Below are positions 1 through 6,052 of a DNA stretch of 6,052 bases, piece after piece (positions within the stretch are counted from its first letter, which is position 1; every line of letters starts with the position of its first letter). Origin of the DNA: Sulfurovum sp. (GTDB lineage: Bacteria > Campylobacterota > Campylobacteria > Campylobacterales > Sulfurovaceae); assembly GCA_020726085.1 (NCBI GenBank), contig DYTG01000102.1:1-6052 (forward strand), read 5' to 3'. Made by a program: the position numbers and the translations under genes. The notes below the pieces were generated by a model. It was not told the DNA's origin, made no database searches, and saw nothing but the letters and a program-made list of their open reading frames with translations.

Positions 1-27
1 TATAGCATAAAAGGGTAAGGTTTTCAA
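1..27 (-). promoter_or_regulatory. Sigma-70-type promoter for the next leftward gene, cut by the window edge
   Basis: Read on the minus strand, TTGAAA (positions 27-22) is followed by exactly 17 bases and then TATA (positions 4-1), where the window ends. The spacer ends in TGC, giving an extended -10 (TGCTATA), the same form as in front of ilvD. It lies just past the terminator of the large membrane-protein gene, so it probably restarts transcription for a separate gene to the left. The last two bases of the -10 box and the gene itself are outside the window. Confidence 0.5.
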
Positions 28-31
28 TCGT

Positions 32-73
32 GTAAAAATTTCTCTCATTCCACCTCGGGAGAGGTGGAATGAG
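32..73 (-). terminator. Intrinsic terminator of the large membrane-protein gene
   Basis: A perfect 13-bp inverted repeat pairs positions 44-56 (CTCATTCCACCTC) with 61-73 (GAGGTGGAATGAG) around a 4-base loop. On the minus strand the stem is followed by AGAAATTTTTACA, so a run of five T begins five bases past the stem. It starts 13 bases after the TAG stop at 87-89. On the plus strand no T run follows, so it is directional. The slight offset of the T run is the only weak point. Confidence 0.8.
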
Positions 74-86
74 TAGGCTCTCAAAG

Positions 87-3000
87 CTACGCTTGGGGAG
101 TGGGGGTTTGCTTGATGCGTTTGTGCCACATATCGCCTTGAGCGAAGAGACTCCATGCCCATTTGAGCCATTTGATAAGCGAAAAGGCTATCCATATTGA
201 CCATACCAGCATCAAGATACGGTAGTACCAAATCGATAGAGTTATGACGGTGGGTTGAGGCAAGATGGTATCTATTCGATCACTGTACCAATTGAGCATC
301 GTAGTGTAGGAGTTGTTGCCCGTTATCATCATATCGGGATTACCCAAAAGTCCAATCGATACCGCCCCCACAATCGTTCCCAGTGCCGTAAAAGTAAGCA
401 CCACAATGGCAATTTGGGTTAGATTGCGTCTCCGTCCCACCAAATCATCCCCTTGTATTTGACGGTATCGCAAGACAAATATCCAAATCACAACAGGTAG
501 CATAATCATTACACTTGTTGTACTTACCCCAAAACCTAGCAATAGCCAATCTCGACTCTTTAATGGCACACCCTCAATGCGTCCTAAAACCAAAGCAAAG
601 AGAAGCACCGCCAAAAGCACACCCCACAAAAGCACGGCGGGCCCTACCAAAGGACCGCTACTCCAAAGTATCCAACGATTATGCGGCAAATGGAGCGTTG
701 TGGTTTGGTTGGTGCTGGTTTTGTTGAGATTGACCACAGGAAAGCGATAGAGATTATCTACCCCTATCTCCTCTTGCCACTTAAGCGTAACCGTTTGAGA
801 GGCGGCTTTGAGCGGGATAGAGACTTTGCTATTGTCGATTTTGAGATAGTGCATTATGCCATCAATCGTGGCGGACTTTAGGGTATCGACTCCTTGGAGC
901 ATAAAGGCGTATTGCCCTGCTTGAGAGCTTTTGAGTACAATTTCAAGGGTGACATCTCGATAACGGCTTGATTGCGTGAGAATTATATTGCTTGATTGAA
1001 TTGTCAAGCTCTCCCCTTGTACCGCTTTGGCTTTTGTGAAGCTTAGCTTTAGGCTCTCATTGCCCCACGGTTTGAAATTGGGCATAAGGGTGTCGTTTTG
1101 TTTGCGATGCTCAATTGGCTCAATGCCCTGATAATGCATCGTCCAAATGGGTGCAATATCCATCTGCCACTGTTCAATGAGCTGGGGATCATGCGAGGCT
1201 TTAAGCTCAAGCGTAGGAGTAATAGGAAGCGTGGAACGCCATGTGTAAGAGTCTCTTTTGTTGTCCAAATGCAACACCACTTTTCCCTCTTTTTGCTCTA
1301 TCTCTTTGTCCAAAATTGATTCATCGCTAAGCAAATGGTAGCTTAAACGAAAAGGTTGTTCGATGGTGTTGAGTAGCCTCACGTGCGTATCGACATACCA
1401 TTGTTGCCCAAAGTAAAAGGTGCGTGTAATCTCCACCAATGGCTCTATACGACTTAGCGCTTCTTGTTTTTTCTCCAATGCACCCAAACGATTGAGTTCG
1501 ATATAGCTTTTGCGATCACTGTTGAATTGCCACGTTTTGGGGTCTGCGTTGAACGTGAGATTGTGAAGCGTCAATGGCGATGAGAGCGTGATTTGATTTT
1601 TATCTTCGAGTGTGCCTTTGAGCGTAATGGTGTGACTTCCTTTGGTAAGGGCTATCCATAATCCCCCTTGATTATCAAGTTGCAAGGTATTGACGGGAGC
1701 ATCATCAAGCCATACCGATTGAGGCAACCATACGGAGCGATTGCCCAACAACGGCAAGGAGATAAGCTCACCCGATGAGATACGCATTGTAATCTCTAAG
1801 TTTTCATCCACGATAGCAACCGCTACCTCATCAATCGCAGCGCAATGGGGCAAACAAGTAGGAGGCTGTGTGAGTCGCTCTTTGAGTTGCAAAAGTATCT
1901 CAGGCGTGGGGATAGTAGAAGCGTTGAGCCCCTTAGGAGAAGCACTTACGATGAGCGAGACAACCAATAACATAGCTCCCTTATTGAGTTTGGGCAAGGT
2001 CAAACGTATCGTATCACGCAAAAAGAGAAAAATCAAAAAGAGCATACCTATAAAGGCAAGTATCTTAAATATCTTGTGTTGATTGGAGGTGATGAGCCAA
2101 AGTTTGAGTTTGGCATCACTGGCTACTCCGCTTTGCCACGAGAAGTGATAGGTGTGCCACTGCCAATTGGGTTTGGCGATACCTGTTTGGATAAGGGCGT
2201 TGGGGTCGATACGGTTTTGCATGATTTTGGCTTCTACATCTTGCACCGCAACAGGTGAGCCTTCAACTATCGCAGCGTCGTAACTACTCTTATAACTTTT
2301 ATCCAAACGCATCGCCTTTTTGGGCTGAGTAAGGGTATCGCTTATACCTCCAAACGAGGGGGCGACATGAGAATCGTCCCCTTTTTCAAGTTGCACATAG
2401 AGGGCAGTGCGAATTTGATAAACACTAAAGCTCAAAACATCCAGTATCACAACAGCCCCCACGATAGCTCCCGTAAACTGCACAAAACCTCTAAGTCGTC
2501 CGTGTTTCAAAACCCTCAAAAGTGCCACAATCGCCAAAACAAAAAGCCACAGGGTAGTAGGTGCATTGGGCTCTTGCCACAACAAAACAAGAAAAAATGT
2601 TGCAGGTAGTGACCAACGCCAACCGTAGAGCTGATGGAGTCCAATAGAGAGCAACAGTACCAAAAATATATCCATCAGATCCCATTGATCAAGCCATGCG
2701 GAGGTTTTGTTGTCGCTTCCAAATGCTCCCAAAAGTCGCCATCCTGGAGGAAGATGAAGTGTGGTTGAAACGCTCTCAAACTTCTCCTCCCATCCATTGG
2801 CGGGTAGCGTACTAATATCTCCCTCGTAGCGACTTGAAGAGTCAATCTTCATCTCCTCTTGTCGCAACTCAACACCCCGTTTGCCACTCTCATCAAGTGC
2901 TGTGATAAGGGAGGGTTGATTGTTGATAGAAAGAGAGGCTAGTTGAAGCACTGCCGTGGCATCAAGTCTTCTTGCCTTTGAGATTTTGGCATCAATCGCG

Positions 3001-4091
3001 TCGCTAATGGTGTAGCCACCGCCATCAAAATCAAGCCAAAGCTCTCGTTTGAGTTTGAGTTGATTGGATTGAAGTTGCGTTGCACTTTTATAGAGCTCAA
3101 CAAGACGCATTGTTTTGCCCTTTTTGATCCAATAAGCAGGAATGCCTTGCCACTCTTTGGGAATAGTCGTTTGCCCTGTATCAATGGCACTCACTCCCTC
3201 AATCTCAACACTACGATAGGCAGCATCGGCTTGAAACGCCCATATCTCCTCATTGGCATAAACAAAGCTATAGGGTGGGGTTTGCAGTCTCTCTATTGGC
3301 ATAGGGGCATAGGAGTCGATAGTAGCCATCCACTCACCTGCCTTGACATCAACGAGCAACTTTTTATCCTCTGTAATCGTAGCATTGAGCGACGTAGTGA
3401 GTGCCGTTGGCAAAAATCCCTCCAAAACAATACCATCAAGCACCATACTACGCATCTTGCCCGAAACTCTAAAGTGCAGATGGGTTTGCATTTTGATAGG
3501 GTGTCCGTCGATGATTTTACGATAGAGCGATACCGATAGACTTCCCTCTTGAGTCGTGTTCTCTTCTACTTCATCAAACCAAAGCCTTCCTTGCACATCG
3601 ATTTTGGGATTTTTGATAGCTATTCCCTCTTTGTAGAGCCTCACCAAAGCGACTTGCGGAGGCAATTCTACATACTTAGTCTCGCTATTTAAGGCGATAC
3701 TGCCCACAATACGATGTTCACCTTTTCCCAACAGTATCAAAGGTTTTTCATCGGTTTCCAACACAATAGCCTTTTGCCCATCGACACTCACATTGCGACT
3801 CCACTCTCCCAAAAGATGAGGAAGTGTTACGGGTGTATCCTCCTCAAAGAGTACAACACTCATATTAAAATCCAATGCCTTAGCCCCCACGGTAATCTCT
3901 ATGCGACTCAACCAAAGGCACTCAGGCGTACCCTCTTCATAATTAATAGGACACTCCCTTTGCTTAAGCTCATCTAGTACCCACCCTTGCCACTCTTGAA
4001 GTGTAGGAGGAATCTCTTTTGGGTTGGTGGCATCAAGCGTGCAAGTCAATAGTATAAGGTAGAGAAGAGAAATCAAGAGAGACTTTAGCAT
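87..4091 (-). CDS. Giant two-module membrane protein with two large periplasmic domains, function unknown
   Basis: I do not recognise a named family and assign no function. The 1334-residue product starts with a Sec signal or signal anchor (residues 1-21, core 5-16). A large beta-rich, presumably periplasmic domain follows (about 25-465), then membrane segments near 471-490, 492-506, 511-528 and 538-560. A periplasmic loop (561-672) leads to helices at 673-692 and 706-718. A second such domain fills about 725-1145, followed by membrane segments near 1147-1170, 1181-1208 (probably two short helices), 1224-1250 and 1284-1308 and a short basic cytoplasmic tail. Basic stretches (528-535, 692-704, 1171-1180, 1305-1327) mostly fit this topology. 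The halves are diverged copies: TTLHLP occurs at 443-448 and 1131-1136. Only five cysteines occur: C17 in the signal, plus C47/C58 and C746/C750. No catalytic motif is visible. The start is supported by AAAGGAA with AAGGA seven bases upstream. The frame is open throughout. It stands alone, divergent from ilvD. An envelope or structural role is only a guess. Confidence 0.93.
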   Translation of the reverse strand: MLKSLLISLLYLILLTCTLDATNPKEIPPTLQEWQGWVLDELKQRECPINYEEGTPECLWLSRIEITVGAKALDFNMSVVLFEEDTPVTLPHLLGEWSRNVSVDGQKAIVLETDEKPLILLGKGEHRIVGSIALNSETKYVELPPQVALVRLYKEGIAIKNPKIDVQGRLWFDEVEENTTQEGSLSVSLYRKIIDGHPIKMQTHLHFRVSGKMRSMVLDGIVLEGFLPTALTTSLNATITEDKKLLVDVKAGEWMATIDSYAPMPIERLQTPPYSFVYANEEIWAFQADAAYRSVEIEGVSAIDTGQTTIPKEWQGIPAYWIKKGKTMRLVELYKSATQLQSNQLKLKRELWLDFDGGGYTISDAIDAKISKARRLDATAVLQLASLSINNQPSLITALDESGKRGVELRQEEMKIDSSSRYEGDISTLPANGWEEKFESVSTTLHLPPGWRLLGAFGSDNKTSAWLDQWDLMDIFLVLLLSIGLHQLYGWRWSLPATFFLVLLWQEPNAPTTLWLFVLAIVALLRVLKHGRLRGFVQFTGAIVGAVVILDVLSFSVYQIRTALYVQLEKGDDSHVAPSFGGISDTLTQPKKAMRLDKSYKSSYDAAIVEGSPVAVQDVEAKIMQNRIDPNALIQTGIAKPNWQWHTYHFSWQSGVASDAKLKLWLITSNQHKIFKILAFIGMLFLIFLFLRDTIRLTLPKLNKGAMLLVVSLIVSASPKGLNASTIPTPEILLQLKERLTQPPTCLPHCAAIDEVAVAIVDENLEITMRISSGELISLPLLGNRSVWLPQSVWLDDAPVNTLQLDNQGGLWIALTKGSHTITLKGTLEDKNQITLSSPLTLHNLTFNADPKTWQFNSDRKSYIELNRLGALEKKQEALSRIEPLVEITRTFYFGQQWYVDTHVRLLNTIEQPFRLSYHLLSDESILDKEIEQKEGKVVLHLDNKRDSYTWRSTLPITPTLELKASHDPQLIEQWQMDIAPIWTMHYQGIEPIEHRKQNDTLMPNFKPWGNESLKLSFTKAKAVQGESLTIQSSNIILTQSSRYRDVTLEIVLKSSQAGQYAFMLQGVDTLKSATIDGIMHYLKIDNSKVSIPLKAASQTVTLKWQEEIGVDNLYRFPVVNLNKTSTNQTTTLHLPHNRWILWSSGPLVGPAVLLWGVLLAVLLFALVLGRIEGVPLKSRDWLLLGFGVSTTSVMIMLPVVIWIFVLRYRQIQGDDLVGRRRNLTQIAIVVLTFTALGTIVGAVSIGLLGNPDMMITGNNSYTTMLNWYSDRIDTILPQPTVITLSIWYYRILMLVWSIWIAFSLIKWLKWAWSLFAQGDMWHKRIKQTPTPQA
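162..1913 (-). other. Second copy of the internal module (residues about 727-1310)
   Basis: This half carries the second periplasmic domain and the C-terminal membrane bundle. It begins with the cysteine pair C746/C750, continues with a beta-rich section whose VWLDDAPVNTLQLD (about 793-806) and TKGSHTITLKGTL (816-828) mirror the first half, and ends its soluble part with TTTLHLPHNRWIL (1130-1142) directly before the membrane. A short periplasmic loop holding GNNSYTTMLNWYSDR (1258-1272) separates the last two helices. The offset to the first copy stays near 688-699 residues, which indicates duplication and not chance similarity. Boundaries are approximate, by eye. Confidence 0.7.
1971..1983 (-). 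promoter_or_regulatory. Ribosome-binding-site-like sequence and ATG at the junction of the two modules
   Basis: Inside the large gene, TAAGGGAG (1983-1976, minus strand) lies two bases before an in-frame ATG (1973-1971, Met707). From Met707 the protein reads like a signal peptide: hydrophobic MLLVVSLIVSAS, then a short linker to LNA-S near residue 725. Starting here would give a 628-residue protein holding only the second module. The spacing is tight, so true internal initiation is doubtful. It may be a remnant of an ancient separate gene, or chance. Confidence 0.25.
2016..4004 (-). other. First copy of the internal module (residues about 30-692)
   Basis: This half carries the first periplasmic domain and membrane bundle. 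Matching landmarks are the cysteine pair C47/C58, VSVDGQKAIVLETD (101-114), GKGEHRIVGSIAL (122-134) and STTLHLPPGWRLL (442-454). It differs from the second copy in its longer loop between the last two helices (561-672 against about 1251-1283). That loop includes ALIQTG and a Trp-rich WQWHTYHFSW stretch (about 632-652). Boundaries are approximate, by eye. Confidence 0.7.
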
Positions 4092-4097
4092 AAAATA

Positions 4098-4104
4098 TTC
4101 CTTT
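4098..4104 (-). promoter_or_regulatory. Ribosome binding site of the large membrane-protein gene
   Basis: On the minus strand AAAGGAA precedes the ATG at 4091-4089, with seven bases between AAGGA and the start codon. This fixes the start at Met1, which is followed directly by a signal-peptide-like sequence. Confidence 0.7.
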
Positions 4105-4124
4105 GATGAAATTACTTAAACTCT

Positions 4125-4130
4125 ATTTTA
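4125..4130 (-). promoter_or_regulatory. Candidate -10 box for the large membrane-protein gene
   Basis: On the minus strand TAAAAT (5 of 6 to TATAAT) would start transcription near 4118 and give a leader of about 27 bases. No good -35 box stands 16-18 bases upstream. Two alternatives lie further up on the same strand: TTGTGA-N17-TATAGC and TTGTTT-N17-TATTAA, both overlapping the ilvD promoter. The choice among the three is uncertain. Confidence 0.35.
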
Positions 4131-4159
4131 CCTAAAATCTCAAATAACCCGCTTTAATA

Positions 4160-4168
4160 TGCTATAAT
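4160..4168 (+). promoter_or_regulatory. Extended -10 promoter of ilvD
   Basis: TGCTATAAT is a perfect -10 box (4163-4168) with the extended TGn element. Transcription would start near 4175, leaving a leader of roughly 28 bases. That is too short for an attenuator, leader peptide or T-box, so any regulation would be at initiation. No convincing -35 box stands 17 bases upstream (TCAAAT), as is common in Campylobacterota. Confidence 0.65.
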
Positions 4169-4190
4169 CTTATCCAAAACAAATCACAAT

Positions 4191-4197
4191 AGAGGAG
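4191..4197 (+). promoter_or_regulatory. Ribosome binding site of ilvD
   Basis: AGAGGAG is a strong Shine-Dalgarno match five bases before the ATG at 4203. It fixes this start, and the encoded MRSDxxKKGH beginning fits the usual IlvD N-terminus. Confidence 0.8.
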
Positions 4198-4202
4198 ACT
4201 AG

Positions 4203-5894
4203 ATGCGAAGTGATGAAGTCAAAAAGGGGCATAATAGAGCCCCGCACCGCTCACTCTTTCGGGCGACAGGATTAAAAGATGAGGATTTTGAGAAGCCTTT
4301 TATTGGGGTTGCCAACTCCTTTATTGAGGTTATTCCAGGGCATTTTTTCTTAGACAAAGCGAGCGCCATCATCAAAGAGGAGATCAGAGCCAACGGATGC
4401 GTACCGTTTGAGTTTAATACCATTGGAGTCGATGATGGTATCGCCATGGGGCATGATGGGATGCTTTTTAGTCTTCCTTCTCGTGAACTTATCGCCAACT
4501 CCATCGAGACGATGATGAATGCGCATAAATTTGATGCCATGATAGCCATTCCCAACTGCGACAAGATTGTACCAGGGATGATTATGGGGGCGTTGCGTGT
4601 CAATGTCCCGACAGTATTTGTAAGCGGTGGTCCCATGGCAAAAGGCTACACAAAAGAGGGTATACCCATCGACCTAGCCACTGCCTTTGAAGCGGTTGGT
4701 AAATTTGAAGCGGGTCAAATCGGTGCCGATGAGCTTTACGATATTGAGTGCAACGCTTGTCCTAGTGGGGGAAGTTGCAGCGGTATGTTTACGGCGAATT
4801 CTATGAATACGCTTATGGAAGCAATGGGCATAGCGTTGAGTGGCAACGGTACTATTTTGGCTCTAACCAAAGAGAGAGAAGCACTTTACCGTCAAGCTGC
4901 ACGACGCATTTGTGAACTTGCCAAGCTTGATTGGGAGAGCAAACAAAAATACAATCTTCGCATGATTCTCAATGAAAACGCCGTGCGTAACGCCTTCGCC
5001 GTGGATATGGCAATGGGTGGAAGCTCCAATACCGTCTTGCACATGTTGGCTATTGCCAAAGAGGCACGCGTTGATTTCCAACTCAAAGATATTAATGAAA
5101 TTAGCAAAAAAGTGAGCCATATCGCCAAAATCTCCCCCTCTTTGACAACGGTACACATGCAAGATATTGACAAAGCAGGAGGCGTAAATGCCGTAATGCA
5201 CGAGATGGATAAGCGTGGTGATATTTTGCTTGATAATCCAACTATCACGGGTGAACGCATCAAAGAGCGAATCGCCAATGCTTTCATCAAAGATACCAAC
5301 ATCATCCATACCCTTGAAAATCCCTACTCCAAAGTGGGCGGATTGGCAATTTTGTACGGCAATTTAGCCACACAAGGGGCGGTTATCAAAACCGCAGGGA
5401 TTATAGGAAACCGTGTCTTTAGGGGCAAAGCGGTCTGTTTTGATGGGCAACCACAAGCCATTGCAGGGATAATTGAGGGCAAAGTCAAAGCAGGTGATGT
5501 AGTCGTCATTCGCTACGAGGGACCCAAAGGGGGACCGGGCATGCAAGAGATGTTGGCACCTACAAGCTTGATTATGGGTATGGGACTAGGTGATAAAGTG
5601 GCTTTGATTACCGATGGGCGATTTAGCGGGGCTACAAGGGGAGCGAGTATCGGTCATGTGAGTCCCGAAGCCGCTGAAGGAGGCGTGATAGGATTGCTTG
5701 AAGATGGCGATGAGATTCATATTGATGCGGACAACTACATCTTAAGCGTCAATCTAAGCGATGAAGAGATAGCTGCGCGCAAAGCCAACTTTACTCCTAT
5801 CAAAAAAACCATCCATTCAAGTTGGCTCAAACAGTATCGTGCACTTGTAACCAACGCCAGTAATGGAGCGGTATTGCGTACCGATATCTTTTAA
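4203..5894 (+). CDS. ilvD: Dihydroxy-acid dehydratase (EC 4.2.1.9)
   Basis: IlvD dehydrates 2,3-dihydroxy-isovalerate and 2,3-dihydroxy-3-methylvalerate to the 2-oxo acids that precede valine/leucine and isoleucine. It is a cytoplasmic, Mg2+-dependent iron-sulfur enzyme of the IlvD/Edd family. The 563-residue product is full length. Both family signatures are present: CDKxxPGxxxGA at 119-130 and ALITDGRFSGAT at 467-478. Expected active-site residues are visible: D78 in VDDG, D120 and K121 in NCDK (the lysine is carbamylated in studied homologues), E449 in GPGMQEM, and S475 in RFSGAT as the likely catalytic base. Cluster cysteines are C119 and those in ACPSGGSC (C186, C192). The N-terminal motif reads IPGHFFL, with Gly46 where [2Fe-2S] plant and mycobacterial enzymes have Cys (TPCNxH). 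It thus resembles the E. coli-type, oxygen-sensitive [4Fe-4S] form. The sequence closely recalls Campylobacter IlvD. The gene has its own promoter and a probable terminator. No neighbouring ilv genes are visible, so it may be regulated alone. Confidence 0.98.
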   Translation: MRSDEVKKGHNRAPHRSLFRATGLKDEDFEKPFIGVANSFIEVIPGHFFLDKASAIIKEEIRANGCVPFEFNTIGVDDGIAMGHDGMLFSLPSRELIANSIETMMNAHKFDAMIAIPNCDKIVPGMIMGALRVNVPTVFVSGGPMAKGYTKEGIPIDLATAFEAVGKFEAGQIGADELYDIECNACPSGGSCSGMFTANSMNTLMEAMGIALSGNGTILALTKEREALYRQAARRICELAKLDWESKQKYNLRMILNENAVRNAFAVDMAMGGSSNTVLHMLAIAKEARVDFQLKDINEISKKVSHIAKISPSLTTVHMQDIDKAGGVNAVMHEMDKRGDILLDNPTITGERIKERIANAFIKDTNIIHTLENPYSKVGGLAILYGNLATQGAVIKTAGIIGNRVFRGKAVCFDGQPQAIAGIIEGKVKAGDVVVIRYEGPKGGPGMQEMLAPTSLIMGMGLGDKVALITDGRFSGATRGASIGHVSPEAAEGGVIGLLEDGDEIHIDADNYILSVNLSDEEIAARKANFTPIKKTIHSSWLKQYRALVTNASNGAVLRTDIF

Positions 5895-5935
5895 TCTCTG
5901 ATGCAACATCTCTTCCGTTGAATGGATATATTTCG

Positions 5936-5973
5936 TCTCAAGCACACAATTACGGGTGCTTGAGATTGCTTTT
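5936..5973 (+). terminator. Probable intrinsic terminator of ilvD
   Basis: TCTCAAGCAC (5936-5945) pairs perfectly with GTGCTTGAGA (5956-5965) around a 10-base loop, followed by TTGCTTTT. It begins 42 bases after the TAA stop. The stem is only half GC, the loop is large and the T run is interrupted, so termination may be partial. The next gene has its own promoter just downstream. Confidence 0.6.
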
Positions 5974-5997
5974 GGAAAAGAAATTTGTACTAAATAC

Positions 5998-6005
5998 GCT
6001 ATAAT
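5998..6005 (+). promoter_or_regulatory. -10 promoter of the gene starting at 6033
   Basis: GCTATAAT includes a perfect TATAAT at 6000-6005 and repeats the eight bases at the ilvD promoter (4161-4168). Here the base pair before the C is CG (ACGCTATAAT), so the TG extension is absent. Transcription would start near 6012, with a leader of about 21 bases. No -35 box is evident. Confidence 0.55.
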
Positions 6006-6021
6006 AACCCCATCCCAACCC

Positions 6022-6026
6022 AAGGA
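6022..6026 (+). promoter_or_regulatory. Ribosome binding site deciding the start at 6033
   Basis: AAGGA stands six bases before ATG 6033. An in-frame ATG at 6027 directly abuts this site and is too close to be used, so 6033 is the better start. Confidence 0.6.
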
Positions 6027-6032
6027 ATGACG

Positions 6033-6052
6033 ATGAAAAAACTACCAATAGG
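6033..6052 (+). CDS. Start of a further gene, cut by the window; possibly an AAA-ATPase-like/PD-(D/E)XK family protein
   Basis: Only seven codons are visible, MKKLPIG, with the third base of the Gly codon outside the window. They follow a promoter and a well-spaced ribosome binding site, so a real gene start is likely. From memory, MKKLPIG followed by an aromatic- and YVDKT-containing stretch is a frequent beginning of the large, variable family annotated as predicted AAA-ATPase with a PD-(D/E)XK nuclease-like C-terminus. This is suggestive only; seven residues cannot prove a family. There is no hydrophobic run yet that would indicate a signal peptide. Confidence 0.5.

Noticed and set aside
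3060..3539. Open frame of 159 residues on the plus strand inside the membrane-protein gene
   Set aside because: It is antisense to a continuous 1334-codon gene with coherent domain structure, and its translation looks like random composition.
4029..4091. Lipoprotein signal (LLTC, Cys17) at the N-terminus of the membrane protein
   Set aside because: Thr before the Cys and Leu at -2 fit the lipobox poorly; an ordinary signal peptide or anchor is as likely.
4169..4202. Attenuator, leader peptide or T-box in front of ilvD
   Set aside because: The predicted leader is about 28 bases, with no hairpin and no run of Ile, Leu or Val codons.
4199..4636. Open frame of 145 residues on the minus strand opposite ilvD
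   Set aside because: It lies wholly opposite a clear, conserved gene, shows no domain, and reads as an antisense shadow of IlvD codons.
4863..5309. Two overlapping minus-strand open frames (148 and 137 residues) inside ilvD
   Set aside because: Two different frames open over the same stretch opposite a conserved gene is typical of antisense shadows; neither has a recognisable domain.
5817..6023. Minus-strand open frame of 68 residues across the end of ilvD
   Set aside because: It crosses the ilvD 3' end, its terminator and the next promoter, and has no clear ribosome binding site or domain.
6027..6032. Alternative in-frame ATG for the last gene
   Set aside because: It directly abuts the AAGGA ribosome binding site, while ATG 6033 has normal spacing.
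1..6052. CRISPR array, tRNA or rRNA gene, insertion sequence, prophage or known defence system
   Set aside because: No direct-repeat series, no tRNA or rRNA-like sequence, and no transposase or nuclease gene is visible; two large genes occupy almost the whole window.

Overview
The window looks like chromosomal DNA from a member of the Campylobacterota (Epsilonproteobacteria), probably one of the free-living sulfur-oxidising genera such as Sulfurimonas, Sulfuricurvum or Sulfurovum. This rests mainly on the IlvD protein, which as I remember it reads like the Campylobacter/Sulfurimonas form over its whole length. It is also supported by -10-centred promoters (GCTATAAT) without clear -35 boxes. 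I could not run a search, so the genus is an inference.

Layout, left to right. Positions 1-27 hold the start of a leftward promoter cut by the window edge. Positions 32-73 hold a strong intrinsic terminator. Positions 87-4091 (minus strand) are one very large gene for a 1334-residue membrane protein that I cannot name. Positions 4092-4202 are a compact divergent promoter region. Positions 4203-5894 (plus strand) are ilvD, dihydroxy-acid dehydratase. Positions 5895-6032 hold a probable ilvD terminator and a new promoter. From 6033 a further plus-strand gene begins and is cut after seven codons; its start, MKKLPIG, resembles the AAA-ATPase-like/PD-(D/E)XK family.

The two complete genes are divergent and each appears to be a single-gene transcript with its own terminator, so there is no operon evidence linking the giant membrane protein to branched-chain amino acid synthesis. 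IlvD is ordinary housekeeping.

The giant membrane protein is the item worth attention. It is built as two diverged copies of one module: secretion signal, cysteine pair, large beta-rich periplasmic domain, several membrane helices, periplasmic loop, final helix. The junction still looks like a second signal peptide. I see no CRISPR array, tRNA, rRNA, insertion sequence, prophage or defence locus, and no stretch over 300 bases without a gene.
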